The notes beneath the pieces are model-generated. The model ran no database searches. It was not told the origin of the DNA and saw only the letters and a list, made by a program, of their open reading frames with translations. A stretch of 64,000 nucleotides of DNA from contig NC_092575.1 of NCBI RefSeq assembly GCF_037975245.1, forward strand, positions 7,041,001 through 7,105,000, in the 5' to 3' direction. Below are positions 47,901 through 62,100 of the stretch, piece after piece (within the stretch, counting starts at the first letter, position 1; every line of letters starts with the position of its first letter). A program made the position numbers and the translations under genes. Source of the stretch: Apostichopus japonicus (Eukaryota; Echinodermata; Holothuroidea; Aspidochirotida; Stichopodidae).

Positions 47901-49431
47901 TGGTAATTTAAAATGCTCATTTCAGTATGTAACAAGGTGCAAATGTGTCAAAATATGATGGAATATTTCAATTTAATGGTTCCTACCGTACATCATTACT
48001 CCCCGCTTCAACCAACCTCCCATAATTTGGGAAGGAGTATTTTTCTCCCCCCCCCCCCCCCAAATACCATAGCTTCGCCCTTTGCAATGCAAGCTGAACC
48101 GATTATGTTTTGACCTCATTGCATCTTGGACATAGTTACTAAGCAGTCTATTGTAACTTTCAACTATGACTTAATTTCTCTCATGCAGGGATAATCTTGG
48201 GTTAGTGGTTTTAATAATCTATGGTCACATTTATTTTCTATTCAACGAAAATTAAATATGTTTTCAGAAGAAAGCCTGGGACATATAAATAAGCTGCTTG
48301 CAACTAAATTGGAACATTTTTACTGATGTAAAAATGAGAAGAGAGAAATATTGTTACGAAATTCTTTGCAGGAATTACAAACCTGTAAAATCGATACGAA
48401 CTGGGGAGGATAATAATGGCATTGTAATGTGTGCTTATTAGATATGAAAAATGGAAAATGATGAAAACGATCACGATTCGAGATCTGCATCACATGATTC
48501 GAGATCTGCATCACATGATAAGCGAAGAGCAAAACAGACTCGTACAAAGGTATGTAGAGGGCAGGATACTATTAACCATTAAGTTGTTTTAACGACTCTG
48601 TTATGTATTATTTCTTATGTTTAAGCAAGAGTTTTATCGAGGCAGTGTTTAACTCTTTATCACAGTGTAAGATGTAGTTGCCGTCTGTAATGTCAAGAAT
48701 GAACAAGAAAATAATAACCACAGGAAACTTGCTTGATTTTTGGTTTCCATCTTTTGATAGCGTTATTAACAAGATTGGTTTTAAATATTTTAAGTATTTA
48801 ATTATTTCTTTTCATGCCAAAAAAGTATAAACTATTCATATACTAGTTCTAATTACAAGGCTGCATGATAAAAAAAATCCACAAAATATTAAGGTGTCGG
48901 AATAATTCCATGCTACTCAAATTTTGATACCATTTTTCTTTCAGTTTGAGCGTGATAAACAATTCCCTGAACACACAAAAAAAAGGGAAAAAAAAGGTCT
49001 GTTGAAGATGAAATGTGAAGAAAATATGCCCAAAATGGAGTTGAAAGAAGGAGTCCTAGTGTTAAATTTAAAACATTCTCTTAGAATCTGTTATATCCAA
49101 GAAGTACTCATACACTCCAGAATTTTAATTCCCAGCTAACAGTTATCCAGCTGCCAGTAGCCAGACGTCAGTGGGTAGATCTAACCAAATTAGTCCCAGC
49201 AAACTCTCTACTCCCATGTTAACAAAATATGCTAGACGGTCGAATAATGGCCACTTATGCACACACTTTCAAGATACACTTAACTGCCATTCTCAAAGTA
49301 TCTTCCTTAACAAGAGATACTTGGTCTGATATCTCAAACAGACAAGTACAAGTGACTGGTTTAATAAAAAAATTTAAAAAAAAATTGGAATCGAGTGCAG
49401 ATAACAATTTAAGCTCTGCAGGTTGTTCAAT

Positions 49432-49515
49432 GCATGAACATAAGCCAAATGCATTGGACATAATGCATTGGACATAAGGCAATGTCCAAAGCCATGTCCA
49501 ATGCATTGGACATTT
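49432..49515. repeat. Palindromic atgcattggacat cluster
   Basis: Copies in both orientations (gcattggacat and atgtccaatgc) within about 80 bp, forming a stem-loop candidate downstream of the ERCC6L-like stop. Confidence 0.75.
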
Positions 49516-49982
49516 TAGCCCAAACATCTCAATGCCTTTGGATATAATCAAAGAAAAACTTCCCTCAAAATGAGGCAAAATTTCAAGTCAGTGAGAACTT
49601 TGAGCCAATCTGAAAGGCACAAAATGGGTACTTTAACACAGCTAACATTAATCCCTTTTAGTGTCACTTTGTGCAATGTAGGAGATTCAACAAAGTTTGA
49701 AATATTAGTTTACACTAATTATTAAAGCTCATATCAAACTGTCTCTCTTCCCCTCCTCCAATCCCCAACTTTCACCCACCCCTACTGTCATGCCCCACGG
49801 ACACATAGCGCACTATCGCAGTACACTCTTCAAAGAGTGTCTTAACAAATCCATGAATGAGCCATTCACCATTACCACCTCCCCTCTCAACCAACCACTT
49901 TGTAAGGATATAAACTCTGGATATTTTCACTCCCTACTTGCATATAGTGTTCCAGCCTGTCAGAGTTGTATATAAATAGTCC

Positions 49983-50130
49983 TCAATTCTGGCTCTGAGA
50001 TTTCATCTGTTCTCTCTCCCTCACCAGGCTGTATGTCCGCAGCTGGAGTGCTTGGCTGGTACTGTCTACATCCAGGGCCATCAAGAAACACTTCAGGGCC
50101 TTTGATTTTCTCCCGTTTTCTAAGTACTCT
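49983..50130 (-). CDS. ERCC6L: ERCC6L-like exon m: C-terminal TPR and stop
   Basis: Joined in phase to exon l it reads EEYLENGRKSKALKCFLM then ALDVDSTSQALQLRTYSLV, a TPR helix pair with the G-x(5)-A-L-x-C-x(3)-A-L-D pattern. That is the pattern at the very end of vertebrate PICH. Another 13 residues end at TGA. The acceptor is taacag (minus strand, just right of 50130). It is the key evidence for the family call. Confidence 0.8.
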
Positions 50131-53100
50131 CTGTTAAAAGTTGAGAAAGAAAATAAAAACATATACAGAAGGTGTGATTATAATAGTCAGAAAGTAAAAC
50201 ATCAAGGCTGATTCTGAAGGAACTCCATCCTGGCATTCTGTCTGACTACATGGACTTCATCTTAGTTATACATATACAACATTTTTAAACCATATTTAGA
50301 GGTTGATTAAACCTTCCTGCTCCAGCTGTGGTTTTGTAAGATTATGTGTGGTTACCTTGGGAAACCCTTTTGAAGGATTGCAGAAAACACAGTCTAAACT
50401 TAGAACATCTGGTCTGGCCTGTGAGCCTAATGTATCTTTTAGCAAACAGCTACCTATTGTCCTTCAGTTTGCTTCATTCCTTCAAGCACCCCGGAGGACC
50501 CAGTTAAAATGAGGTAAGGCCATGCATGTTAATACCTTAATCCTTATTCTTGTGCACCAGTACTTGCCCAACGGGTACTACGTAGTACCCGTTGGGGTAC
50601 TGGTTCATCATTGGTGACTTGCCACATGGATGTTCCACTTTAACCACCATACAACTATTTCCGGATCCTGCCTCCACCATCCTTTATCCTCCTCCCCCCC
50701 ATCCTTTATTCTCACCCTCCCAGTTCTCTGTCCATCTATGAGTCCAGCTACCCCTTCACCCAGAATGTGATATTTATCTTTAATACTCACTCTCCTTTCT
50801 CCAGGTACTGGTAGTATTTATCTTGCTCTTCTTCGTCCAGCTCTCCACTACAAGCATAATCTTCCTCTTCCTCATCCTCTATCTCATCCTCCATCTCATC
50901 CTCCATCTCATCCTCCTCTCTCCATGAACCATCACCCGTTTCTTCCTCTTCTCGGTCATCGTCCTCATTCCGATGCAGCCTCTGATTCTTCTTTACGTGA
51001 GGAGTTGCGGTTGTTTCTCTGGCATCAAAGAATTCCTCATTCTCCACATCTTCCTGCATCTCAGCATCACCGCCCTCGTCCTCCTTGTTTATCGAGACAT
51101 CTGGTAAACTATCTTCATCCCGGGGGATGAACTTTTCACCTTCTCCTTCCACTGATAAATTGTTCATCCCTTCCTCTGTCCCCTCCAAACTACGCTCATC
51201 TGTCTCCTTCACGTCTGATCCTTCAGAGCCATCTGCTCCTGGAGTAGACCCTCCCGCCTCTCGGCATATATAGTCAGAATCGGATTCGTCTATCTTCATC
51301 ACGTCCTGGAAGGACTCCTCGATGGCGCTGACGTCTCCGTCGCTCTCCTGCACGACCGAGGCCCGACTCTTTTGCAGCTTCGATCCCCTGTGCCAGTCCT
51401 CTTCGAACGAATCTTCTATCAGGTACGACGGGACGGATTCTGAACCCGTCTCCCCATCCTCCTCCTCATCATCACTGTTCACGACCAGCCTCCTTGGCTT
51501 CCTCTTCTGTCTCACCAGTGAATCTCTGCCTCCCTGAGAGGGGAGTACGAAGGTAAAGATGTCGTATGCAGATGTGATAAAATGACAATGGTAAACAAAT
51601 TGGCCTACATAAGAGCTAACTAAACTGGTTTCAAGCGGGACATTTTTAAATAATTGAAAAATGGCTAGAAATCTCCAACAGATCCCATTTTTTGGGGGGA
51701 GGGGGATACATTTCATTTTGTTGGACGATATTTGATTGCTTTGCCCAAAAGCCATCCTATGAGGCAGTTTGATGTTCAGGTCTGGTCAATATTTTGCGCT
51801 AGTTTTAGAAAATCAAGCTTCTAGTCTTAAACCACACCTACTGTACAAATTTTAAGCCACACCTGCTAAATTGAAACTGCTCCTAGAGAACTTGTAAAAA
51901 ATAATGTCAATTCATAAAAGTCAGACAATTATAAGGGATTTTTCCACTACTCGAGCATCAGACGACATTTTACCTACTTATACTTTTTACTTACTACACA
52001 CTGTGGAATCCGATCAAACCAGTGACTGGGACATAGCCAAATTCTGGTAACCCTTGCTGAATGTGAAATGGTCACCAGTCAGCATTAAAAGGAAATGCCA
52101 TGATTTGGTTTAAATAATGCAGAAAGGAACAAAATGATCACCAAAAAGGTTTAACTCCATTATGCACCTGGCAACACACATGCAGGATCTCACCAAAATT
52201 AGTTACCACAGTTGAACTTGTGAGACATATTTTAGTAGGTGTGTGTGTCCTTCAGTTTTTGCCAAAATTTTAAATCTGATCGGCTTCAGTCGGGAAAAAC
52301 ATATTGTGTTTTCTCAACCGGCAGTCAGAAGTGGGTGGCCGCTCACAATGACAACTACCCTGATTTCAACGAACCACAGGGATGTCACTTTGGGTGCGGC
52401 CTCAATGAGCTACAGTCATTAATGGAAAAACTGTCGTTCTGTGTACTCATGGGTCGTTCATTTTGCAGCCTGAGTAAGACTACTGTACGGCTATGGTTCA
52501 TCACGGCTAGCTAAAACTACAACTTAACATTCAGTCGGGACAGCATGCAGCCGGGCTCGACACCCTCCTGAGAAGTACTGTCAAAAACTCCCAGCTTGGG
52601 AGATGCAAGACAGAGAGCAGACCTTTAAAGATGATGAGTTGGTCTGTCTCAAGAATAAATCTATGGACTTACCTGTCTCGCGGAGAGAAAAGGAACATCT
52701 TCTGCATCCCTCTCCTTGCCATCACCTTTGTTAGGGGTAGAGGTCGGTGCCTCATCAAACAGAACATCTAAATCTCTGTCACCGATCGGAGCAAACAGTC
52801 GTTTCCCTTTTCCGCTCGTAACTAACGGACTGTCCTCTGCTCTGTTCGTTGCCGACTCTAGACTGCAGTTCAATTCACCATCTTTCGAATCTTGCTGTCG
52901 AGCAGAAAAATTCTTGACGTTCCTCCTCTCCGAGACTTTGTGCACTCCCAAACTTTCGTTCATGTCATTACTCTGGTTCCTTTCCTCGCTTTGGTCTAAC
53001 CTGCCGCTGTCATTCCTTTCGCTGCTTCTATTCAATCTGCTACCTCCATCCTTCCCTTGATATTCACTGATTGTCTCCTTTCCTCTGGTTTCCTTCTGAT

Positions 53101-56100
53101 CATCTTCTTCTCCCTCAAAATCTCCCTGACCTTTGACCTCTCCAGTCGACTGACATTTCGAACTTACGCTCTTCTCTTCGCGACCTGTTCCCGTCCGTGA
53201 CCTCTCCTCCCTTCCACTCACTTCTGGAGATATATCATGATATGCAGCTGGACCCTGAATGGGAGAGAGAGAGATTCCTCCCTCCTTCAGCTCGCTATGG
53301 AAACTGTCTCTCCTATTAAGATGAAGCCCCTCCTCTGTCTCTGGAGCTACTTCTCTTGAAACTCTGGTACTGCCATAGTCCGCTCCATCTTCATCCTTAC
53401 AAGATATGGCGGCTTCCAACGCCTCTTTACCTATACATTGGGGAATGGGTTTTAAATGTGGTCAGTCATTGGTCGGGAGTTCTAACGGCATACTACATAC
53501 TACCTTAGTATTACTGCAAATCACAGTACATTATCAGTTTTATCACACGGATAAGCAAGCATAAGACTGGCGCACTGACAGGTGAAAGTTGACATGTTCT
53601 AGGTTTGAAGAGAACATATTTATTATGAGATTGCTCAAGTGATCCAAGAATACCAAATCCTGTGCTCTATCAATTCCAATATTTTGCCATTTTTTAGTGT
53701 GGCCACGACGATCGTTATCTCACAATATCTTGGCTCTTTTCCAAATTTGAAACAATTCACAGTGGACCAAACCCAAATATTGGGAATATTCTGAAGACTC
53801 AATTATTTTGATAATTATTTTATTGATTATATATATTTTTTATTTATTGCTTTTATTTTATTGATTTTATATTGATTTTATTCTTATTTTATTATATATT
53901 TTATTTTATTTTTATTTTATTGATTTTTAATTATTTTACTAATAATTAAACTTTATAAGATTCTTGGTCTTTTTTAAACACCATTAGCAATCTCCATTGA
54001 TAAGTAAAAGTTGCCATGCCAGCAAATTTCTGATGTCCGATACATGGAATATCAGCAGCTACTCGAAATGTTTTGTGAAACAGCCATCGACTATATTAAA
54101 AATATTTGATTGATGCTGGCAGATTCCAGTGTAAAACAACTCTTATATGTGAGAAATGATAATGCGGTGAAGGAGAGGGAGTAGTGAGGGGGGTGTTGAA
54201 TTTTATTAATGATTATCAAATGCTAACTGTTTTATAATGTTTATTTAAAGATTTTCAAAACACACACAGACTTGCAATGTACGTCCAACATTTCGTCAGT
54301 TTTAAGATTTGCAATTTACCTTCTGTTTTGGATGAATGATTTTGAAATTTGCACACAAAAAAAAGAGTGGGAAGTTGTTTCCTCAAGTATCTGCATGTGG
54401 CCTGCACCTACAGAAGCAAACACTGTCTTGGCAAATATTTCATTTTACAGGACAAATTCTGTAAATTCTTGTAAAACTTTAGTTAATACCTGAACTCTCC
54501 TCATCTGTGTCTTCAAACACTGTGGTACCAAGAGAACACTGCATTTCAAAGTCTGTGTGATAAAAAAAATAAAAAAATAAATAAATGTAAGAAAAAAACT
54601 GTTATGGTGGCTAGATAGGGACATAGGCAAGATAAAAATTGACATAAAAAGTCAAAATTTTGAGAAAAAAAGTCAAACTTTTGAGATTAAAAGTCAACAT
54701 TTTCAGATTTCCGGACACTTATTTCTGTCTCCCTATGTCCCTATTCAGGCATGTATCCAGGGGGGGCGTTGGGGGCGCCGCCCCCAGGTAAGAAATAGAA
54801 GAGAGTAAAAAAGAGATGAAAAAAAGGGAAAAAGAGGGGGAAACAGAGGAGGAGAGGAAGGAAGGGAAAAGAAAAAGAAGAAAGAGACAAAGGAGGGAAC
54901 AGAAGAAAAACGCAAAGACACCGAAAAGAGAAAGAGGAACAGTGACATAATTACAGCACTGATCCCTATCATAAACACAGGGTAGCCAGTGACGGATCGA
55001 GAAGGGTTGTCCGCCACAGCCTAACGCTTACACCGACAACTCCATTTTTGATGTTTCCATTTTCCTCTCTCACTAATTTTTATATATATATATACTATAT
55101 ATAGTATATCATGGCGCGTGTGTGTATGGACGCCTTAAACAATTGTAAAATTGTGCTATGAAACCAATTGTGGCTGGTCTTGAACTCGACCTAGTCGTCG
55201 GGGAACAAGACGCATTTCGGTATTAACCCAGGATCTATGTGCGAACTGCACTAGACATATGTCCTTCGATGCAACACTCATCCAGAGATAAAATGTTATA
55301 CAACGCGAACTGAATGCTAATTGTTATTTCATCCCTAGTACCGTAACTCATACAATGAATCTAAAAATAAAAAATTCTGCATGCGATTTGAGCACATTTC
55401 CTGCTAATATCATGTAGTGGATCCAAAGGTGTATCATTGTCGGGGGGGGGGGAGGGGGCGGACGCACACATCACTTGAGATTGTTCCCACCTGCATGAAA
55501 ACGCGCGCCCCACAACCCTGCGCTCTTTAATCGCTTCCCGATGAGTTACGAAATCAGACCCATTGTATACAAAAGTCTACTTGGATTATTTGTCCCCTGA
55601 TTTTTTTCTGCAGATGCCCATGAATTTCCCCAAACTAAATTTCGAAGCCATGAGATCTACAACTTAAGGAGGTTTGAGAGCATCATTGGGTCTGGGAAGT
55701 GTTATTTCCGGTGATCTGGGAGTTATATTTGCCAAAAATTTCTTGTACACTACGCGCGAACACATGGTCGCGTCACGACTGATCTGCCCCCATGCACCAA
55801 TAAATTTACTTTGTCTGAATTTTCGAAATTATCCTGACCAACATTCCTAAACAATCGTCCATCTGCTCGTGCAATTTGACCGGTCTGTTAGGGGTTGAAG
55901 GAGGTATTTCTGTATTGGCTGTCCAAAGATAAAATTTTGTGCAACACTATGGGTATGTTTTGAAGTGAATTTATTTCACGAGAAGTGTGAATTTTCAAAT
56001 TCTGAACGAATAATGGGCTTAAAACCTTGAAAAGTGGGGCTGACGGGTATTGTGGGCCGCGACGTAGAATCACATACAAAAGCAATGGTCCACAGGAGAT

Positions 56101-59100
56101 GCGATGAGGTCGAACATGATGTGTGACTGGTGACAATCTTCAAAAAGGTTATGGATGGAAATAAAAATATTGGGAAAATACTTGATTTACTCAGGCAAAA
56201 GTGAACATCTAGTTGGTCATTTTCAAGCCCAAGATGTGCCATTTCCGGTAATCTGGGGGGGTGTCAAAACCAGAAATTTTCTTGTACGCTGCGCGCCAAC
56301 CGATGGTGGCGCTCCGCTTAGATAGTCATTCCCGCCCCCCGGGTTATATAATCCTGGATACGCCCCTGCTTTTAAGCCACCGTAATATATACATATGTGA
56401 ATTGACAATTGAGAGAGCAAAAGTTAATTACTACAAAGTAAACTTTTCTCTGCAAACCAAAACTGAAAAAGTCATATTCAAAAGTCATATTTGCAAAGGA
56501 TCAGATGCTTGTGAAGATCACCTCCACCATTGATCTCCCTTTACCCACTAGACCACTCTACTCCCGCCCCCAGAGATGTAACAAGTTGGCTACAATTTTA
56601 TGCTCCATTCTAGTCATTGCCAATGGTTTTCCTGCCTCGATTTGAGTCATAGGACTGGTGTCACTGTGTTATCACTGTTAGGGAAGAGATTGACAATATT
56701 TTTCTAAGTCACACCACTTGACATTTAGAGATTCCAGTAATGACTAGTCACAACCCTGCTAATCCCATCCATACCCTCCCCCCCCCCACCTTTACATGCT
56801 CCCTATGCAAACTGTTTGTAGCATTGGTGTTAGAGTGTCTCTCCCTACACTGCATTCCCAACCCCCCCCCCACCTCCCCATCTCTACCTTTTTTATAAAT
56901 GCTCCGGTACCCCTCAGGTCCAGAAAAACATCAGTGGGTGGAAATGTAGTCACTAACCTGTTACTTCTATTGACTCTTCCTCAGAGACTTCATCATCGTT
57001 ACTTGCACGATTCTCTCCATCTGGGGGAGAATATTCAGATCAACATTGTCACGGCTGATTAGCAAAAGCTGCAACTCATATAAGAAGACCCAACCAGCAC
57101 CCCAACCAACACCAGCCCAAGCCCTCCCACACCCCTATCCCCCCTCCCCACCCCTCCTTGTTTACAATAATGTCAGACTTTTTCAGTTGACTTTAAGTTT
57201 TCAATTTTCAATTAAGTTTTCAATTATACATGGTGAAATTTGGCCATCGGTCATTTGGCCCAAAATTTTGAACAATTTGGGTTGCCAGAAAAAGAATACT
57301 CTCAAAAAAGCTCAATTATTTAATTTAAAGCAAGTCTTGTTATTTTTGGACATTGTTTGAAAAAAAGTTTGGACCTTCAGAACAAAAATCCTAAAAAAAG
57401 TTCCTTTTAGCACATCCCTGGCCTCATTGACTAAATTATAGGGAAAATTCTATACAAAATTATAATTGGGCTGATTTCTAGAAAAATGGAAGACACATCA
57501 AGATAAAACCTGAAGTGACAAGTGAAACAAATTAAAAATGCAACTTTTGGTCCGAGTCAACTTACCGTCCTGACCCTGATCCTCAGAAGTCCTCATCTGG
57601 TTTGAATTGTCACCGGCAGCGAGGTCATCCTCCTCAAGACTTGTAAAGAACGAGTTTCCTCTCGACGGAGCTTCCTCCTGCTCACTCATGCTGGCATCGA
57701 CTAGATCGTCGCTATGGTTACTTTGTCCATTCCTATGGTTGCTAGAGTTATTCCCATGGAAATTGGGTAATTGTCTAGGGTAATTGTCTTGGTCGCTTGG
57801 GTCATCCCAAGGGTTGTCACTACTATCGTCTTTCGCCGTGTCATCTTCTGTGACATTTCTATCGACTTCTTCGTCGTTCCTGCCGTTCTGTAGGTCTTCG
57901 GTGATATTCCCAGAGTCAGCCCTACGGCTTTGGTGGTCATCTGTGAGATCCCCAGTGATGTTGGAATCAGAGGTTTCTACCTCTTCTGGGTTCTCTGATG
58001 CACCTCTACTGATCTCTTCTGGGTTCCTCTCTCTTCCTGGACTCTCACCGAAGCTTTCCATGCCAGTCTTAAGTTAAGTAAATTAAAAAAAAACAGAAAC
58101 GTTAAAAGTCAGCATACACACACACACTCAGTGAAATTTAACATTAGTGTTATCATAAGTCCAACTGCGTAACAATCTGATTAATCTTGACTGTTTAACA
58201 ATTGATTACGGTGGCTTATTAGGGACACAGGGAAAAAAAAGTGTCCCCAAATCTCCAAAGTTTGACTTTTTATCTCCAAATTTTGACTTTAAAAGTCAAA
58301 ATGTCTAGGTCCCTATTAAGCCACTGAGTTGATCAGTCGATGAAAATTTTGACTTTTTATATCAATTCTTTTTTGTATGTCCATATTAAGCCACCGTAGT
58401 TGATCAGTGGTTGCCCATAAGTTATCAAACAGTGTTTTTGGTCTCATCAAACGATGAAACCTGGATTATGACGGACAAACATTGGCTGATTAGCTATAAA
58501 ACAAAAAGACTTCACAGCTGCGATGAACCGGGTTTACCATTTGAGAAATGATGACCTATCAAATGAGACAGATTTCTTAGATAATCCAGGTTTCTAAAAG
58601 TGAAAAAAACTGATTAACCAATCACAAGAGAAAACCCTGGCTAAAAACGAAAATCCACCGACCGATATGTACCTGTTTTTATTTCATATGTACCTGTATA
58701 TTATTTCATAATATACAAGATAATCAAGGGATAACCTTGGTGTTTTAGTTCATATGCTATAAGTTTATTGCATCACTGTGCGAGAAAAAGGATTCAAAAA
58801 CTGAAAAAAATCTAGAAGACAATTTCAAAAGTTAAAGGAAGTTTTAAGAAAGAAAGATAACATCCATAAGGTCAATCTAAAAAGAAAGTACCTTAATTCC
58901 TTCACGTTCTGATTTTCTCTTGTCCGTTACATCTGTTTCTCTCGACATTTCTCGAGGGTTTTCTCCGTCTCGATCGTATTTCTCACCGTCATCGGTGTCC
59001 ATTTCTTTAGTTGAAGTTGAGAAAAAGAATTTTTAGAACAAACCATTAGAGTATAAGTGAGTCTGTCTGTTATGATAACCCAATAAAAACTGGTTGAAGT

Positions 59101-62100
59101 TGTTGCAGGAGGCATTTTAGCAAATCTGAAAATTTATCTCCAAAGCTGCAGTTTGGCCTTGGGGTAGTCATTTTTGCAGTCTTGTGATACATACATATGT
59201 CTGGGATCTATGCGGTCAAAACTATGTAACTGCTCGTAAACGGCGGGTTATTAAGAGTGACCGTCAGGTGCCGATCGATACAAAAATATCTTTAAATTTT
59301 TGTTGTAAGAAATTAATAATTGAATAAATATGAATATATGTAATATGAATATGAATAAATTCGAGCAGTAAATTATTTATTTTTAGCAAAAATATTCATA
59401 TTAAATCAATATATAGTCACAAAAAAGTCACCATTAAGTTTGAGAATTTAGACTGCTATTTTTGCAAATTTCCATGGCAAACATTTTCAATAGGACATTT
59501 CAAATAAGGCAGAATTTTTAAGCACTTTTTTCCCTCTAGTATTTTTAATTAACTGTGGAACATTTTCTTTGACCCCTATGATAAACTTTTTATTCGAAAC
59601 TAGTAGAAAAGTGACATAAATGGCTACCAGCGATATGTTATTTGAAACGAACCATAGGGAATTAAATAGAGGGCAGTATTTCATTATCCTACCTCTTGAA
59701 TTTGTGCTCTTCTCTGCTTCAATTGGTTCCTCAAATGTGCTATCAAATGTGTCACACTGAACTTCCATATCTATAAATGACAACAGCAACAAATTAATTA
59801 ATTAATTAATTAAAATTGCAACAACTTGTCCGGCCAAAAATAACCTTTACATTTAAAGCACTTTCCATGTGATCAGCAATTCAGCACAGTTTTAAATATG
59901 ACAACTTGCAAACAGTGAGCCTCCCTGCCACATCCAATGGTCCCTAAAATAGCCCAAAATGTGTGTTTCCTAATATTAAAAACACATCTATTACAGATAC
60001 CCAAGAAAATACAAGCCATGGCTAATTAATATTTTACTTGGTGCAATTGGAATGTCGTTCACATTTTCAAAGAGTCACACTACGGTGTAACACTTCAGCT
60101 TAAATTTACTGTATCAGAAGAATTGTAAAACTTTTCATACAGTGATGTTGGAAGTAATGTTAAGAGTAATATCACAGCTACACACTCCAATTACCCCAGA
60201 AAATACAAGCCATGGCTTATTAATATTTTACTCGGTGCAATTGGAATGTCGTACACAGTTTCAAAGAGTCACACTACAGTAGGGTGTATAACTAAACTAA
60301 AATTTACCATATCAGAAAAATTGTAAAACTGTCCATACAGTAATGTTGGAAGTAATGTTAAGAGCAATATCACAGCAACACACTCCAAATAGCCCGAGGC
60401 TTGACTTTTCCCTCCTTGTTTGGAGGGTTGGAGAAGGGGTGGAGAGAAGACTGTCAGGGTTGAATTGTTTTCAAAGTTTCTGAAATCCTTAATTCAGTAA
60501 TTTTCTAACATGAAAAGGGCCCAAAATGATCAAAATACCTTGTTTTTTCAGCTATTTCATATCTGCCCCACCCCCCTCCCCTACACCCGTACCATTTCAG
60601 CAAGACTGGTTCTTACCTGCAACTTCAACTTCATCTTCTGAATCATCTATCAGTATACTGCCAGTTTTGTTAACAGCATCAAGATCTGAGATATTGTAAG
60701 AAGATGGAATAGAACTTAATACTGTGGATAACGGTTTCTTTTAGCACGATGTTTCCAAACCTATGTTCAGTTGACCATCTGTAAATATGTAATTTACCAA
60801 GGGCATAGAAATAGAGGGTGTGTCTTGCTGAGGAGTCTTTTAAACTTACTGCATGTGGCTAACCAGATTACCGTAATGTTTACCAAAATGACGACACATC
60901 TTTAGGTCTGTGTAGCACTTTGACAGAGCATTTTTGGGATCCAATATAAAATATTTTGCTATCCCTATTCCTCTGCTGTACAATATGATACATTATCACT
61001 AATGGACATCTACTCCTGGTTGCTGTATACTGACACGGAAAACATTATTTTGTAGAGGATCATTTAAATTTTTAATTTATCCTGTACCGCACTGCATGTT
61101 TTCTACACAAGATTGCCACATCCTATCTATGCACAATTCAAAGCTGTATAGCATTCTTCGTTCATAGACACAATGAATCGTTGTCAATATTTTATGATAA
61201 TATGAGACCAAAAAACGTCAAATACTGCTCTACACTGTCCTCTTATATCTGCTTCAAAGCACTTGTACTGACAGTACAAATAGTTCCTACCCTTTTTCTC
61301 TGATAGAAATAGTATAAAACAAAAACCAAACCATTTCTACCATTTAATGGGACATGAAATTCATAAGCCTAGAGACACCTAAATTATATCCCGTTTTTCA
61401 GAATTTTTACAATTTATTGATCAGCTTCTTACAATCGTCTGTGCTTTGGTTCTGTGCCGGTCTTGCTGGAGATCTCTCTAAACTTGACAGAGAATGTGAT
61501 GAGGTGCTGGCCGGGGTGTTATCTGCCGACCTTCCAACAGCCCCCTTATCATCCTTCATATCTAAAAAACAAGGACACACTTTTACAAAGTATTTAATAA
61601 AGAATGCTATATTAAAAAAGAAAAAAATCATACCTGCTTTTGTTCTAAGCCATTTAATTGGTATTGCTTATGTCTTTGTAGAAAACATGATAGTTTTTAA
61701 ACAACTAGCTATCCCAAACAACCATACATATACATTCACCACAAAGATATATCTCAAGGAGAGAATTACGTAACGGAAACTAAAATATATTATACCACTA
61801 CATACCACAATACTTGACAGATAGTTCACTTCTCAACTAAATTGCATCTCGCTGACTTAAGGTTTCGATTTCCAGGCTTACAAAGTTTGAAAAGACCGTA
61901 TCCTGTATATTTATGAAAGTTTAAAATAATTTAAACTTGTCTATGCTCAAATGTTAAACGTGCTGGTTTGGCATACATCTAACTTTAAAGTTATTACCAC
62001 GCAAATATGATTATACAGCGACAGATCAAGAATTTATTGAAAGGCCAAAGGGGTCAGGGTGGGGGGAGAGGGGTTGGGAGAGGCAGGTATTGGTAGATAT

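Larger units (their letters stand above)
42428..49982. other. Tail-to-tail intergenic region and 3' UTRs
   Basis: It follows the NOS stop and precedes the ERCC6L-like stop on the other strand. It is AT-rich with poly-C/poly-G runs near 45730, 46149 and 48046. Polyadenylation sites cannot be fixed by eye; aataaa-like hexamers occur near 43622. Small repeats are at 44775-44925 and 48476-48520. No open frame has coding features. Confidence 0.55.

Noticed and set aside
49255-49578. Minus-strand 107-residue frame
   Set aside because: It runs through the palindromic atgcattggacat cluster and has no domain; it lies beyond the ERCC6L-like stop.
52716-53060. Plus-strand frames within 50924-53060
   Set aside because: They are antisense shadows of the ERCC6L-like exons k and l, which are supported by splice phase and protein similarity.
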